From: Arthrobacter russicus
GTDB lineage: Bacteria > Actinomycetota > Actinomycetes > Actinomycetales > Micrococcaceae
DNA: 64,000 nucleotides
NCBI RefSeq assembly: GCF_031454135.1
Contig: NZ_JAVDQF010000001.1
Coordinates: forward strand, 620,001-684,000
Direction of reading: 5' to 3'
How positions within the stretch are numbered: the first letter of the stretch is position 1; each line of letters starts with the position of its first letter. Below are positions 1 to 7,673 of this stretch, one piece after another. Made by a program: the position numbers and the translations under genes. The notes below the pieces were generated by a model. It saw nothing but the letters and a program-made list of their open reading frames with translations, searched no databases and had not been told where the DNA came from.

Positions 1-588
1 CTTGTGCAGACCCGGCAGCGGCGCCAGCTTGGAGCCCAACTCCACGGCCCGCGGCAGATCGCGCTTCAGCTCATCGAAATGCTCGCCTTCAGCGCCGAAA
101 ACCGCTCGCAGAATCGCGGCCAGCGTAATCCGCATGAACGGGTCGAGGGTGGCGAACGGCTTCCCTTCCGGCCAATCGCGCATCTCCCGCCGTGCCTCAG
201 CCACGATGATCTCGCGGTAGGAACGCATCCGATCCCCCCGGAACGACGGTGAGATCAACCGGCGCTCCTTGGTGTGCCGGTCTTCCTCCAGCGCGAACAT
301 CGAACCGTGGCCGAGTACCGACGTCAGCGGATGCGGATCCCCGTTGTGCAGCACGTCGTTTTTGGCGCTCAACACCTGCTTGACCAGGGCCGGATCGGAG
401 ACCACCACGGCCTTGCCGATGGATGGCAGCTGGACGGTGTAGGCATCGCCGTATCGGCGTTGCAAGGCATGCATCGAAGCGCGCGGAGAAGCGACGAAGA
501 GGATCGCGAAGGCCCAGCCCGGAGCCCGGAACCGCGGCGGCATCGAAATTGCGCCCTCGTTTGCGGTTTGCTGCTGGTCGATGGCCAT
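1..588 (-). CDS. Cytochrome P450, N-terminal part (runs off the window)
   Basis: Reading from an ATG at 588 to the window edge gives 196 residues with no stop. Segments such as YGDAYTVQLPSIGKAVVVSDP, HGSMFALEEDRHTKERRLISPSF and FMRITLAAILRAVFG match the N-terminal half of a soluble bacterial cytochrome P450: the beta-1 sheet and the C-helix with the heme-propionate W/H-x3-R type motif (here HTKERR). The cysteine heme-ligand region would lie beyond position 1. P450s are heme monooxygenases that need a redox partner, and none is visible here. AGGAG sits 5 nt before the ATG. The gene lies downstream of and on the same strand as a LysR regulator, which may control it. Substrate unknown. Confidence 0.85.
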   Translation of the reverse strand, partial: MAIDQQQTANEGAISMPPRFRAPGWAFAILFVASPRASMHALQRRYGDAYTVQLPSIGKAVVVSDPALVKQVLSAKNDVLHNGDPHPLTSVLGHGSMFALEEDRHTKERRLISPSFRGDRMRSYREIIVAEARREMRDWPEGKPFATLDPFMRITLAAILRAVFGAEGEHFDELKRDLPRAVELGSKLAPLPGLHK

Positions 589-673
589 GCGACTCCTTCG
601 TCGGGTGCTCCGAGCCGGAAACCTTTGAATTCAGCTGCCGCAGGCAGCCGAAGGACCCGCTCGAATGTGATAC

Positions 674-702
674 ACACTAGACATATATGTATCTTTGGTC
701 AA
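674..702 (-). promoter_or_regulatory. Promoter of the P450 gene with embedded palindrome
   Basis: On the minus strand TTGACC (697-702) and TAGTGT (674-679) are separated by exactly 17 nt, a good sigma-70 type promoter. The spacer carries the perfect 10-bp palindrome ACATATATGT (681-690), a plausible repressor site. The -35 overlaps the last codons of the LysR gene. The promoter leaves about 80 nt of leader before the P450 start. Confidence 0.55.
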
Positions 703-1589
703 TGCCGGGGCCGGCCAGACAGACCATGTTCCCGGGCCAGCTCGATGAATTTCAACACCGCCGGCGAGGCTTCATCCGCCCACAGGAGGTCCACTCGGCT
801 TCGCGGTTGCGCACCATCGAAACTGAGCAATCGGACGCCTCGGGCGAATCGGCCCGCAGACTCGTTCAGCACCGCGACGCCCAGGCCGCGGGCGGCCAGA
901 GCGGCGACCGCAGCCGGATCGCTCGCCTGCAGATCCGGTCGGAACGGAATTCCGGCCGCCCGCCAAAGCGATTCCGCCGCAGTGCGGGATCCACTCCCCG
1001 GCGGCAAGGCGATCAACTGCCGTCCCGCCACTTCGGTGACGGCCACGGAGGTCCGCGGCGCCAAGGGGTCGGATTCGGCCACGGCGAGCACCACCGCTTC
1101 GTCGAAGACCGGGATCGAAACCAATCCGGGCGGCCGTTCCCCGGTCAGCCCGGCCAGCACCACATCGAATCGGCCAGCCGCAACCCCGGCCAGCAAATCG
1201 GCGCTCCCCGCTTCCGACAAGGCGATCTGGACTCCGGGGTGTGCTTCGTGGAAATCCGAGATCATTTCGACCAGGGCCGGCAACGTGGTTGCTTGCAAGG
1301 TGCCGATCGACAACCGGCCGCTGAGCAGACCGCGTAGCTGCGCGGCCTCGACCCGGATCGACTCGACGCCGGCCAGTGCCTTGTAGGCCAGCGGCAATAG
1401 CTTCGCCCCGGCATCGGTCAGCAAACTCTGCCTGCTGCCGCGCTGGAAAAGCCGAAGACCGAGTTCGTCTTCCAACTGCCGCACCTGCGCACTGACCGCT
1501 GGCTGGGCCAGCTTCAAGCGGATTGCCGCGTAGGTGAAGCTCTCCTCCTCGGCCACCGCGGCAAAGGTCCGGAGCTGTCTGATATCCAT
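699..1589 (-). CDS. LysR-family transcriptional regulator
   Basis: This 296-residue protein has the standard LysR layout and length. The N-terminal winged helix-turn-helix (about residues 1-60) contains LRTFAAVAEEESFTYAAIRL, AQPAVSAQVRQLEDELG and LFQR. A periplasmic-binding-like effector domain follows (about 90-290). I chose the ATG at 1589 rather than the GTG one codon upstream because TAATAT lies exactly 6 nt before it with no Shine-Dalgarno, suggesting a leaderless message. The gene sits between a divergent SnoaL-like gene and a downstream P450, either of which could be its target. The effector cannot be read from sequence. Confidence 0.9.
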   Translation of the reverse strand: MDIRQLRTFAAVAEEESFTYAAIRLKLAQPAVSAQVRQLEDELGLRLFQRGSRQSLLTDAGAKLLPLAYKALAGVESIRVEAAQLRGLLSGRLSIGTLQATTLPALVEMISDFHEAHPGVQIALSEAGSADLLAGVAAGRFDVVLAGLTGERPPGLVSIPVFDEAVVLAVAESDPLAPRTSVAVTEVAGRQLIALPPGSGSRTAAESLWRAAGIPFRPDLQASDPAAVAALAARGLGVAVLNESAGRFARGVRLLSFDGAQPRSRVDLLWADEASPAVLKFIELAREHGLSGRPRH

Positions 1590-1595
1590 CACAAA

Positions 1596-1601
1596 ATATT
1601 A
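1596..1601 (-). promoter_or_regulatory. -10 hexamer for leaderless LysR transcript
   Basis: TAATAT on the minus strand, 6 nt from the ATG at 1589. No ribosome-binding sequence lies between them. Confidence 0.45.
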
Positions 1602-1696
1602 TGGCAATTATTCTTTTGAGCTATTTTTCTTCTGGCTGATGGACTCGGAGAATGGATCCGGGCAGTCCCGCCGAACCGAGTCATGGAGGAACCATC

Positions 1697-2056
1697 ATGA
1701 GCCGCTCGAACACTGAAACCGTTGAAGAATATTTCCGCGCCTGGCTCGCCGACGACCAGGCGGCTTTCCGCTCGTTGCTGGCCGACGACGTCGATTTCCT
1801 GGGGCCGATGGGGCAAGTCGACAACGCCGAGGACTGCACGAGCTCGATCAGCAAGCTCCGTTCGATGCTCACCGACATCGTTCCGCTGCACCGATGGGCC
1901 GACGGTGATGAAGTGATCACCTGGTTCGAGTTGCACACCAGCTGGACGGCGCCGATTCCAGTAGCGAATTGGAGCCATTTCGAGAATGGCAAAATCACCC
2001 GGATCCGAGTCACTTTCGACGCCAGGAAGTTCTTCGAAGGCATGCCCCAGGGCTAG
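1697..2056 (+). CDS. SnoaL-like / NTF2-fold domain protein
   Basis: This 119-residue protein has the typical length and pattern of a single SnoaL-like (NTF2-fold) domain: an opening helix (TVEEYFRAWLADDQAAFRSLLADDVDF), a central strand (EVITWFELHT) and a closing strand with FENGKITRIRVTFDARKFFE. Such proteins are small alpha+beta cones that act as isomerases, hydrolases or ligand binders, and the sequence does not say which. The start at 1697 has GAGGAA about 6 nt upstream. A longer frame from 1652 would add 15 residues without a better ribosome site. It diverges from the LysR gene, a common arrangement for a LysR target. Confidence 0.75.
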   Translation: MSRSNTETVEEYFRAWLADDQAAFRSLLADDVDFLGPMGQVDNAEDCTSSISKLRSMLTDIVPLHRWADGDEVITWFELHTSWTAPIPVANWSHFENGKITRIRVTFDARKFFEGMPQG

Positions 2057-2104
2057 CAACCGGCCTCCATCAGGACCCTGCCCACCATGCCGGGACGGCA
2101 CTCC

Positions 2105-2489
2105 TTAGCTCCGGAGACCTCCCTTATAGATCAGCTGGAACCCGTTTCGCTGCGCTTTGCGATCCGGGTCGGTCCATGGTGGCGGAATGCAGACCGGCAC
2201 GCCGGCTTGGATTTCCGGCCGCCAATCACCTTGGTGGATCACCTGGTGATGCCGGGAACAAAGCAACGCGCCGTTGTCCACCGAGGTTTCGCCTCCGCCG
2301 ACCGACGTCGAGCACTTCGCCCTGACCGCCCAGCAACACCGGAATCAGGTCGGCATCACACGCCGGCGATCTGAGCAGTCCCGCCGGAACCGGTCCGGTG
2401 AGTTCGACCGACGCGCTTCCCGTGCGCCGGGCCAGGTCCTCGTCCAGTTGCCGGTAATCGATGAGCACCGAAAGCTGCTGAGCCCGGTC
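2105..2489 (-). pseudogene. DUF222/HNH endonuclease remnant (internal deletion with frameshift)
   Basis: Reading the minus strand from about 2489, one frame gives VLIDYRQLDEDLAR, CDADLIPVLLGGQGEVLDVGR, typical of the segment just before the HNH core in DUF222-HNH proteins of Actinobacteria. About 2294-2310 the homology jumps to another frame, which gives GETSVDNGALLCSRHHQVIH and continues to a TAA at 2105-2107. That is the normal C-terminal end of the family. The stretch between, which should hold the first Cys pair and the DAHH motif of the nuclease, is absent, and so is the N-terminal DUF222 region. This is a dead fragment, and it accounts for most of the apparent gap between 2057 and 2563. 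Confidence 0.75.
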
Positions 2490-2551
2490 TCACCCGGGCC
2501 CCGGCGGTCGAAGCAGCGTAGGCCGCCTTTCGGCGTCGGCCGGATCTCCGA

Positions 2552-2557
2552 TAGGTT
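2552..2557 (+). promoter_or_regulatory. -10 hexamer for the 54-residue gene
   Basis: TAGGTT ends 6 nt before the ATG at 2564, with no Shine-Dalgarno sequence between. This fits a leaderless transcript. Confidence 0.5.
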
Positions 2558-2563
2558 TTCAGC

Positions 2564-2728
2564 ATGACTGAGTTCACGATCGGCCAGACGGTGAAGATCA
2601 TTGGAAAGACCATGACCGGGAATGTCGGCACGGTGGTCCATCTGGATGAGAAGCGGCAAAAATATCTGGTTCGGATCAGCGACCTGACGCAAAACTATTT
2701 CTTCGCCGACGAGCTCGAGCAGTTTTAG
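2564..2728 (+). CDS. Small conserved-looking protein, 54 aa
   Basis: The frame MTEFTIGQTVKIIGKTMTGN to ...ADELEQF-stop encodes 54 residues. Its alternating strands (TVKIIGK, GTVVHLDEKRQKYLVRI) around a Gly-rich turn look like a small beta-barrel of the KOW/SH3 kind. That fold is inference, and I recognise no named family. Support for its being real comes from the TAGGTT -10 element 6 nt before the ATG, good codon usage and lack of any overlapping gene. It converges on the cysteine desulfurase gene 26 bp away. Confidence 0.6.
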   Translation: MTEFTIGQTVKIIGKTMTGNVGTVVHLDEKRQKYLVRISDLTQNYFFADELEQF

Positions 2729-2754
2729 CTTCCGCTGCCAGTTCCGACCTGGAC

Positions 2755-3927
2755 TCACCGCCTCGGGGCGGCGCCCCGGAAGCGGGTCAACGCAGCGACC
2801 GCCTCCACCACGGCATCGGCTGCCGCGGCTAGTTCCGTTCCAGTCACTGCGGAAGGAAAACTGAACCGGACTGCGGTCTGCGCCAACTCGGCGCTCAGGC
2901 CCAGGGCCAAAAGCACCGCGGACGGCTCGCTGGAGCCTGCCGCGCACGCGGATCCGGAGGAGCAAATCACCGAACGCCGCTCCAATTCCAGCAGCACCGA
3001 TTCGCCGTGCGTCCCCCGAAAACAAAACGACGCCACCGACGGCAACCGGCGGCCGGAAGCCGGTCCGGTCAGTTGCGCCCCGGGAACTCTGCCCAACACC
3101 GCCTGGATGAACTCGTCGCGCAATGCCGATACCCGGGCTGCTGCTTCGACGCGTTCCGCCTCGGCCAATTGCGCTGCCGCGGCAAAAGCCACCGCGAACG
3201 CCACATTCTCGGTGCCTGAGCGCAAGCCCGCTTGCTGCCCGCCGCCGTGGATCAACGGCTCGATCGGAGTCGGCGAGCGCAGCACCAGGGCACCGATCCC
3301 TTTGGGTGCGCCGAACTTGTGCCCGGAAAGGCTCATCGCCTGGACCCCGAGCTCACCGGTGTCCAGACTCAACCAGCCTGCTGCCTGAACCGCATCGGTG
3401 TGCACCGGCACGCGGTGCCGGGCCGCGAGCGCGGACAAGCCAGGCAAATCCTGCACCGTTCCGATCTCGTTGTTCGCGTACATCACGCTCAACAATGCGA
3501 CATCCGGAGCCAGGGCTTCCACGCAGCTGCGTTCGCTGACGAAGCCCTCCGCGTCCACCGGCAATTCGGTGATTTCGAATCCGTGCACGCGCTGCAGGTA
3601 GCGCGCGCTTTCCAACACCGCGGGGTGTTCGATCGCGCTCAGCAAAATCCGGTTGCGCTGCGGGTCCGCTGCCCGGCGGGCCAAGGCGATGCCCTTGAGC
3701 GCCAGGTTGTCGGCCTCAGTGCCTCCGGAGGTGAAGATCACCTCGTCCGGCCGCGATCCAACGACGTCGGCGATCGCCTGGCGCGCCTCTGCGAACGCGC
3801 GGGCAGCCTGCTCGCCGAGCCCGTGATGGCTCGAGGGATTGCCGAAAGCCCCGGTCAGGTAGGGGAACATGGCTTCGATCGCTTCGCGGCGCACCGGAGA
3901 GGTGGCTGCCGCATCGAGGTAGATCAC
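2755..3927 (-). CDS. Cysteine desulfurase (NifS/IscS-like) of the NAD operon
   Basis: This 390-residue class-V aminotransferase fold enzyme is PLP dependent and moves sulfur from cysteine to a protein persulfide for Fe-S assembly. The PLP lysine is Lys204 in SGHKFGAPKG, FTSGGTEADN binds the cofactor phosphate, and HTDAVQ gives the Asp/Gln that contact PLP. The catalytic cysteine is Cys328 in SSGSACAAGS, on a short loop followed directly by SSEPS. It is last in the nrtR-nadA-nadB-nadC operon, 4 nt after nadC. Quinolinate synthase NadA needs a [4Fe-4S] cluster, so a dedicated role in maturing NadA is the likely job, as known for NifS-type proteins in other nad operons. A general housekeeping role is not excluded. 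Confidence 0.9.
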   Translation of the reverse strand: MIYLDAAATSPVRREAIEAMFPYLTGAFGNPSSHHGLGEQAARAFAEARQAIADVVGSRPDEVIFTSGGTEADNLALKGIALARRAADPQRNRILLSAIEHPAVLESARYLQRVHGFEITELPVDAEGFVSERSCVEALAPDVALLSVMYANNEIGTVQDLPGLSALAARHRVPVHTDAVQAAGWLSLDTGELGVQAMSLSGHKFGAPKGIGALVLRSPTPIEPLIHGGGQQAGLRSGTENVAFAVAFAAAAQLAEAERVEAAARVSALRDEFIQAVLGRVPGAQLTGPASGRRLPSVASFCFRGTHGESVLLELERRSVICSSGSACAAGSSEPSAVLLALGLSAELAQTAVRFSFPSAVTGTELAAAADAVVEAVAALTRFRGAAPRR

Positions 3928-3931
3928 CGGC

Positions 3932-4816
3932 TCAGGACTGCGGTTCGAAAGCGATGTCCAGGCCCAGGTCCAGGGCGCGCACGCTGTGCGTCAGGGCACC
4001 GGCCGAAATGATGTCCACTCCGGTTTCCGCGATCGGTGCCACGGTGTCCACCCGGACATTCCCGCTGGCTTCGACCAAAGCGCGTCCGGCCACCAATTGC
4101 ACCCCGGTGCGCAAATCCTCGAGGCTGAAATTGTCCAGCAGGATGGTGTCCACACCGGCCGCCAGCACCGGCTCGATCTGCTCCAGCCGATCGACCTCCA
4201 CCTCGATATGCGTGGTGTGCGAAAGTCGATCGCGCAATCCGGACAGCACCTCGGTCAGCTTGGCCGGGTCGCCGCCGGTGAGCACAGCCAGGTGGTTGTC
4301 CTTCGCCATCACCGCATCGGAAAGGCCGAACCGGTGGTTGTGGCCACCGCCGCAGCGGACCGCATAGCGTTCCAGGGCGCGCAGGCCGGGCGTGGTCTTG
4401 CGGATATCCACGATCCGGGCCTTGGTGCCGGCGGTTTCCGCGACGAACTGCGCAGCCAGGGTGGCGATTCCGCTCATCCGCTGCAGCAGGTTCAGGCCCA
4501 CCCGCTCCCCGGTCAGCAACGGTCTCGCCGGGCCGGTCACCGTCGCCAGGTGGTCCCCGGCCGCGAACCGGTCGCCGTCGGCGATCGCCCACTGCACGCT
4601 GATCTCGGGGTCGCTCAGCCGCATCGCGGCATCGAAGACCGCGGAGCCGCTGAGCACGCCCGGCTCCCGGGCGCCCACGGTCGCCACGGCGCTTGCCGAT
4701 TCCGGGATCAGAAGCTGCGAGGTCAGATCGCCCGCGGGTGCGTCTTCGAGCAGCGCCGCAGCGACCACGGATTCGATCTGCTGCCGGGTGAGTCCTTGGA
4801 TGAAGTGTTCGGCCAT
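3932..4816 (-). CDS. nadC: Nicotinate-nucleotide pyrophosphorylase (carboxylating), NadC
   Basis: This 294-residue quinolinate phosphoribosyltransferase makes nicotinate mononucleotide, CO2 and pyrophosphate from quinolinate and PRPP, the third step of de novo NAD synthesis. Diagnostic segments are GERVGLNLLQRMSGIATLA, the DIRKTTPGLRALERYAVRCGGG quinolinate-binding region (in two stretches), HRFGLSDAVMAKDNH and the barrel end ILLDNFSLEDL with EASGNV. Length matches the family. The start is 2 nt beyond the end of nadB and the stop is 4 nt before the desulfurase, so the four enzymes are translationally linked. Confidence 0.96.
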   Translation of the reverse strand: MAEHFIQGLTRQQIESVVAAALLEDAPAGDLTSQLLIPESASAVATVGAREPGVLSGSAVFDAAMRLSDPEISVQWAIADGDRFAAGDHLATVTGPARPLLTGERVGLNLLQRMSGIATLAAQFVAETAGTKARIVDIRKTTPGLRALERYAVRCGGGHNHRFGLSDAVMAKDNHLAVLTGGDPAKLTEVLSGLRDRLSHTTHIEVEVDRLEQIEPVLAAGVDTILLDNFSLEDLRTGVQLVAGRALVEASGNVRVDTVAPIAETGVDIISAGALTHSVRALDLGLDIAFEPQS

Positions 4817-4818
4817 GG

Positions 4819-6366
4819 TCAGGATGCCAGCCTTTCGGAATTGATCCAGGAACGCCGGGGCGTTGCACTGGGCTGTGGAAGATCACGGTGTGGGAAGTCG
4901 GAACGCCAATGCGCGCCGATCGAGCCTTCCCGGGCTTGGGCGGCGGCGACCAGAAGCTGGGCGGCGGTCACCAGCGGAGCATCCGGGCGGAAAAGCGCCA
5001 GCTGCTTGGCGGCCACCGCGAGCGATCCGGCGTCCCGGATCAGTCCCGCCCGGCTCATCATGAGCCGCGGGATTTCGCCGGGCTCCGGATCCAGCAGTCC
5101 GTTTTCCAAACCGAGCGGGGTCGCCTCGAAGACCGGCCAAGGCCCGTGCTGCTCGGCGCCGAGGGCCGCCCGGGCCGCCCGGGCCGCGAACACCGCCGCC
5201 TCCAGCAACGAATTGGAGGCCAAGCGGTTCGCTCCATGGGCTCCGGTGCAGGCAGCCTCACCGATCGCGAACAGCCCGCGCAGTGAACTGCGGCCGGCCA
5301 GATCGGTGGCGATCCCGCCCATCCAGTAATGCGCTCCTGGGATCACCGGAACCGACTGCCGGGCCCAATCGAAGCCGCGGTCCGCCAGCTGCGCCGAGAT
5401 TCCGGGGAACCGCCGGGCCAGGAATCCTGCACCCCGTTCGGCGGCAATCCCTCGGGCATCCAGGAAGACCTTGCCGCCGGAGGCGATTTTCGCCGCGATC
5501 CCCCGGGCCACCACATCGCGCGGCGCCAATTCGGCGGCCGGATCGACGTCGAGCATGAACCGCTCGCCGTGCTCATCAAGCAGCACCGCGCCTTCGCCGC
5601 GCACCGCTTCGGACACCATGAACGGGCGTTCGTGGTCGACCAACGTCGGGTGGAACTGGAAGAACTCCAAGTCCTGCACCACGGCTCCAGCACGCCAGGC
5701 GGCAGCCAGTCCGTCCGCAGTGGCGCCTGCCGGATTGGTCGTGTGCTCGAAAAGCTGGCCTCCGCCGCCGCTGGCCAGCAGCACGGCGTCGAACTCCTGT
5801 TCGATTTCAGCCCCGGACCCGGTCCAGGTACGCACTCCGCGCACCGCACCGTCCCGGACCAGTAGCTCGAGCAATTCGGTGTGCTCGCGCAATTGCAGGG
5901 TGCCGGCCTCGACACAGCGGTGCACTGCCGCAGCGAGCGCGGCCACGATCCCGGCACCGCTGGCATCGCCGCCCACATGCAGGATCCGGGCGAAGCTGTG
6001 CGCTGCCTCCAAGCCCAAGGCCCAATGCCCGGAACCCGGCGGCCAGGCTTCGTCGGCGTCGAAATCGACGCCGTGCCCGGCCAGTACCCTGATCACCGAA
6101 GCAGCTTCGCGGCAGAGCAATTCGACCGCCGCCGGGTCATTGAGCCCGGCACCGGCGGCCAGGGTGTCCGCGACATGCCAGGCGACGGTGTCCCCGGGCG
6201 TCCGCAATTCCGGATCCAGCACTGCGGCGATCCCGCCCTGGGCGTACCGGGAGTTGGACTCGCCGAGTCCGGCCTTGCAGAACACCGTAGTCTCGGCCCG
6301 GCCAGCCAAAGCCAAGCCGGCAATCAGCCCGGCGATCCCGGAGCCGACGACGGCGATCCTCAACAT
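4819..6366 (-). CDS. nadB: L-aspartate oxidase NadB
   Basis: This 515-residue flavoprotein oxidises L-aspartate to iminoaspartate for NadA. The N-terminal FAD-binding GSGIAGLIAGLALAGRAE motif (residues 8-25), the SRYAQGGIAAVLD segment, the substrate-loop EAAHSFARILHVGGDASG region and the conserved FQFHPT and GAHYWMGGIATD motifs are all present. GEAACTGAHGANRLASNSLLE closes the FAD domain, and a short helical C-terminal domain follows. It lies between nadA (7 nt) and nadC (2 nt). Confidence 0.96.
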   Translation of the reverse strand: MLRIAVVGSGIAGLIAGLALAGRAETTVFCKAGLGESNSRYAQGGIAAVLDPELRTPGDTVAWHVADTLAAGAGLNDPAAVELLCREAASVIRVLAGHGVDFDADEAWPPGSGHWALGLEAAHSFARILHVGGDASGAGIVAALAAAVHRCVEAGTLQLREHTELLELLVRDGAVRGVRTWTGSGAEIEQEFDAVLLASGGGGQLFEHTTNPAGATADGLAAAWRAGAVVQDLEFFQFHPTLVDHERPFMVSEAVRGEGAVLLDEHGERFMLDVDPAAELAPRDVVARGIAAKIASGGKVFLDARGIAAERGAGFLARRFPGISAQLADRGFDWARQSVPVIPGAHYWMGGIATDLAGRSSLRGLFAIGEAACTGAHGANRLASNSLLEAAVFAARAARAALGAEQHGPWPVFEATPLGLENGLLDPEPGEIPRLMMSRAGLIRDAGSLAVAAKQLALFRPDAPLVTAAQLLVAAAQAREGSIGAHWRSDFPHRDLPQPSATPRRSWINSERLAS

Positions 6367-6373
6367 TGCGGCC

Positions 6374-7666
6374 TCATGGTTTTGCCGCCAACATGCGCTC
6401 CAGCGCGATCCGGGCCGGCACCGTGACCTGCTCCGGCACGGTGATCTGGTTCTGCACTTCGCCCTCGAGCAAAGCTTCCAAGACCCAGGCCAGATACCCG
6501 GGGTGGATCCGGTACATCGTGGAGCACGGGCAGATCACCGGGTCCAGGCAGAAGATCGTGTGCTCCGGGTACTCCGCGGCCAGCCGGTTGACCAGGTTGA
6601 TTTCGGTACCGATCGCGAAGGTGCTCCCGGCGGGGGCCGCCTGAATCGCCTTGACGATGTAGTCCGTGGAGCCGGCCTCGTCGGCCGCATCGACCACCGG
6701 CATCGGGCATTCCGGGTGCACGATGACCCGCACTCCCGGGAATTCGGCCCGGGCTTTGTCGATCTGCGCCACGCTGAACCGCTTGTGCACCGAGCAGAAC
6801 CCGTGCCACAGGATCACTCTGGCCTGTTCGAGCGACTCCGGGTCGTTGCCGCCCAACGGTTTCCGCGGCGACCACATCGGCATCTGCTCCAGCGGCACGC
6901 CCATCGCCTTGGCGGTATTGCGGCCCAAATGCTGATCCGGGAAGAACAGCACCCGCTGGCCGCGTTGGAAAGCCCATTCGAGCACCGTCTTGGCATTCGA
7001 CGAAGTGCAGACGATTCCGCCGTGTTCCCCGCAGAACCCCTTCAGCGCGGCCGAAGAATTCATGTAGGTCACCGGGATCACCGGGACTTTGCCCTCGGCG
7101 TCGACCGCGTCCATCGGCCCATAGACCTCCTCGAGCTGCGCCCAGCAGGCTTCCACCGAAGCGATGTCCGCCATGTCCGCCATCGAGCAACCGGCGGCCA
7201 GGTTGGGCAGAATCACCTTCTGATCCGGTCCGGAGAGCATATCTGCGGTTTCCGCCATGAAGTGCACTCCGCAGAAAATGATCGCCTCGGCGTCCGGCTT
7301 GGATTTCGCGGCGTTGGCGAGCTGGAAGGAGTCTCCGACGAAATCGGCGTACTTGATCACCTCGTCACGCTGGTAGAAGTGTCCCAGGACTACCGCCCGG
7401 TCGCCCAAGGCGGCCTTCGCCGCGATGATCCGGGCATCCAGTTCCTCGGCGCTGGCGTCCTTGTATTCCTGCGGGATCTGGGCTTGCCGCGGGGTGCTGG
7501 GCGGTGCCGGATCGGCGACCGAAGCGCCGGGACCATATCCGGGAACACCATCGAGCGCGGCCGCCAGGTCGAATTCCCAGGGCCCCTTGGCCAAATCGGT
7601 GCCGCAGGTCGAGGCGGCGGAGGCTCCGCGGACGGAGAGTTGAATCGCGGTGTTGACTGAACTCAC
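6374..7666 (-). CDS. nadA: Quinolinate synthase NadA
   Basis: This protein condenses iminoaspartate with dihydroxyacetone phosphate to quinolinate using a [4Fe-4S] cluster. It has 430 residues from the GTG at 7666, the long NadA type found in Actinobacteria. Cluster ligands are visible as Cys132 (FCGVHFMAETADML), Cys291 (WHGFCSVHKRF) and Cys379 or Cys381 (DPVICPCSTMYR). The GTG was chosen because the frame opens further upstream only inside nrtR, and the N-terminus SSVNTAIQL with the STCGTDLA and PWEFDLAAALDGVPGYGPGA stretches fits Arthrobacter homologues as I remember them. The start lies 7 nt after the nrtR stop. Confidence 0.95.
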   Translation of the reverse strand: MSSVNTAIQLSVRGASAASTCGTDLAKGPWEFDLAAALDGVPGYGPGASVADPAPPSTPRQAQIPQEYKDASAEELDARIIAAKAALGDRAVVLGHFYQRDEVIKYADFVGDSFQLANAAKSKPDAEAIIFCGVHFMAETADMLSGPDQKVILPNLAAGCSMADMADIASVEACWAQLEEVYGPMDAVDAEGKVPVIPVTYMNSSAALKGFCGEHGGIVCTSSNAKTVLEWAFQRGQRVLFFPDQHLGRNTAKAMGVPLEQMPMWSPRKPLGGNDPESLEQARVILWHGFCSVHKRFSVAQIDKARAEFPGVRVIVHPECPMPVVDAADEAGSTDYIVKAIQAAPAGSTFAIGTEINLVNRLAAEYPEHTIFCLDPVICPCSTMYRIHPGYLAWVLEALLEGEVQNQITVPEQVTVPARIALERMLAAKP

Positions 7667-7673
7667 GGTGATC

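Noticed and set aside
5471-7660. A 729-codon plus-strand frame across nadB and nadA
   Set aside because: Antisense shadow of two clearly identified enzymes.
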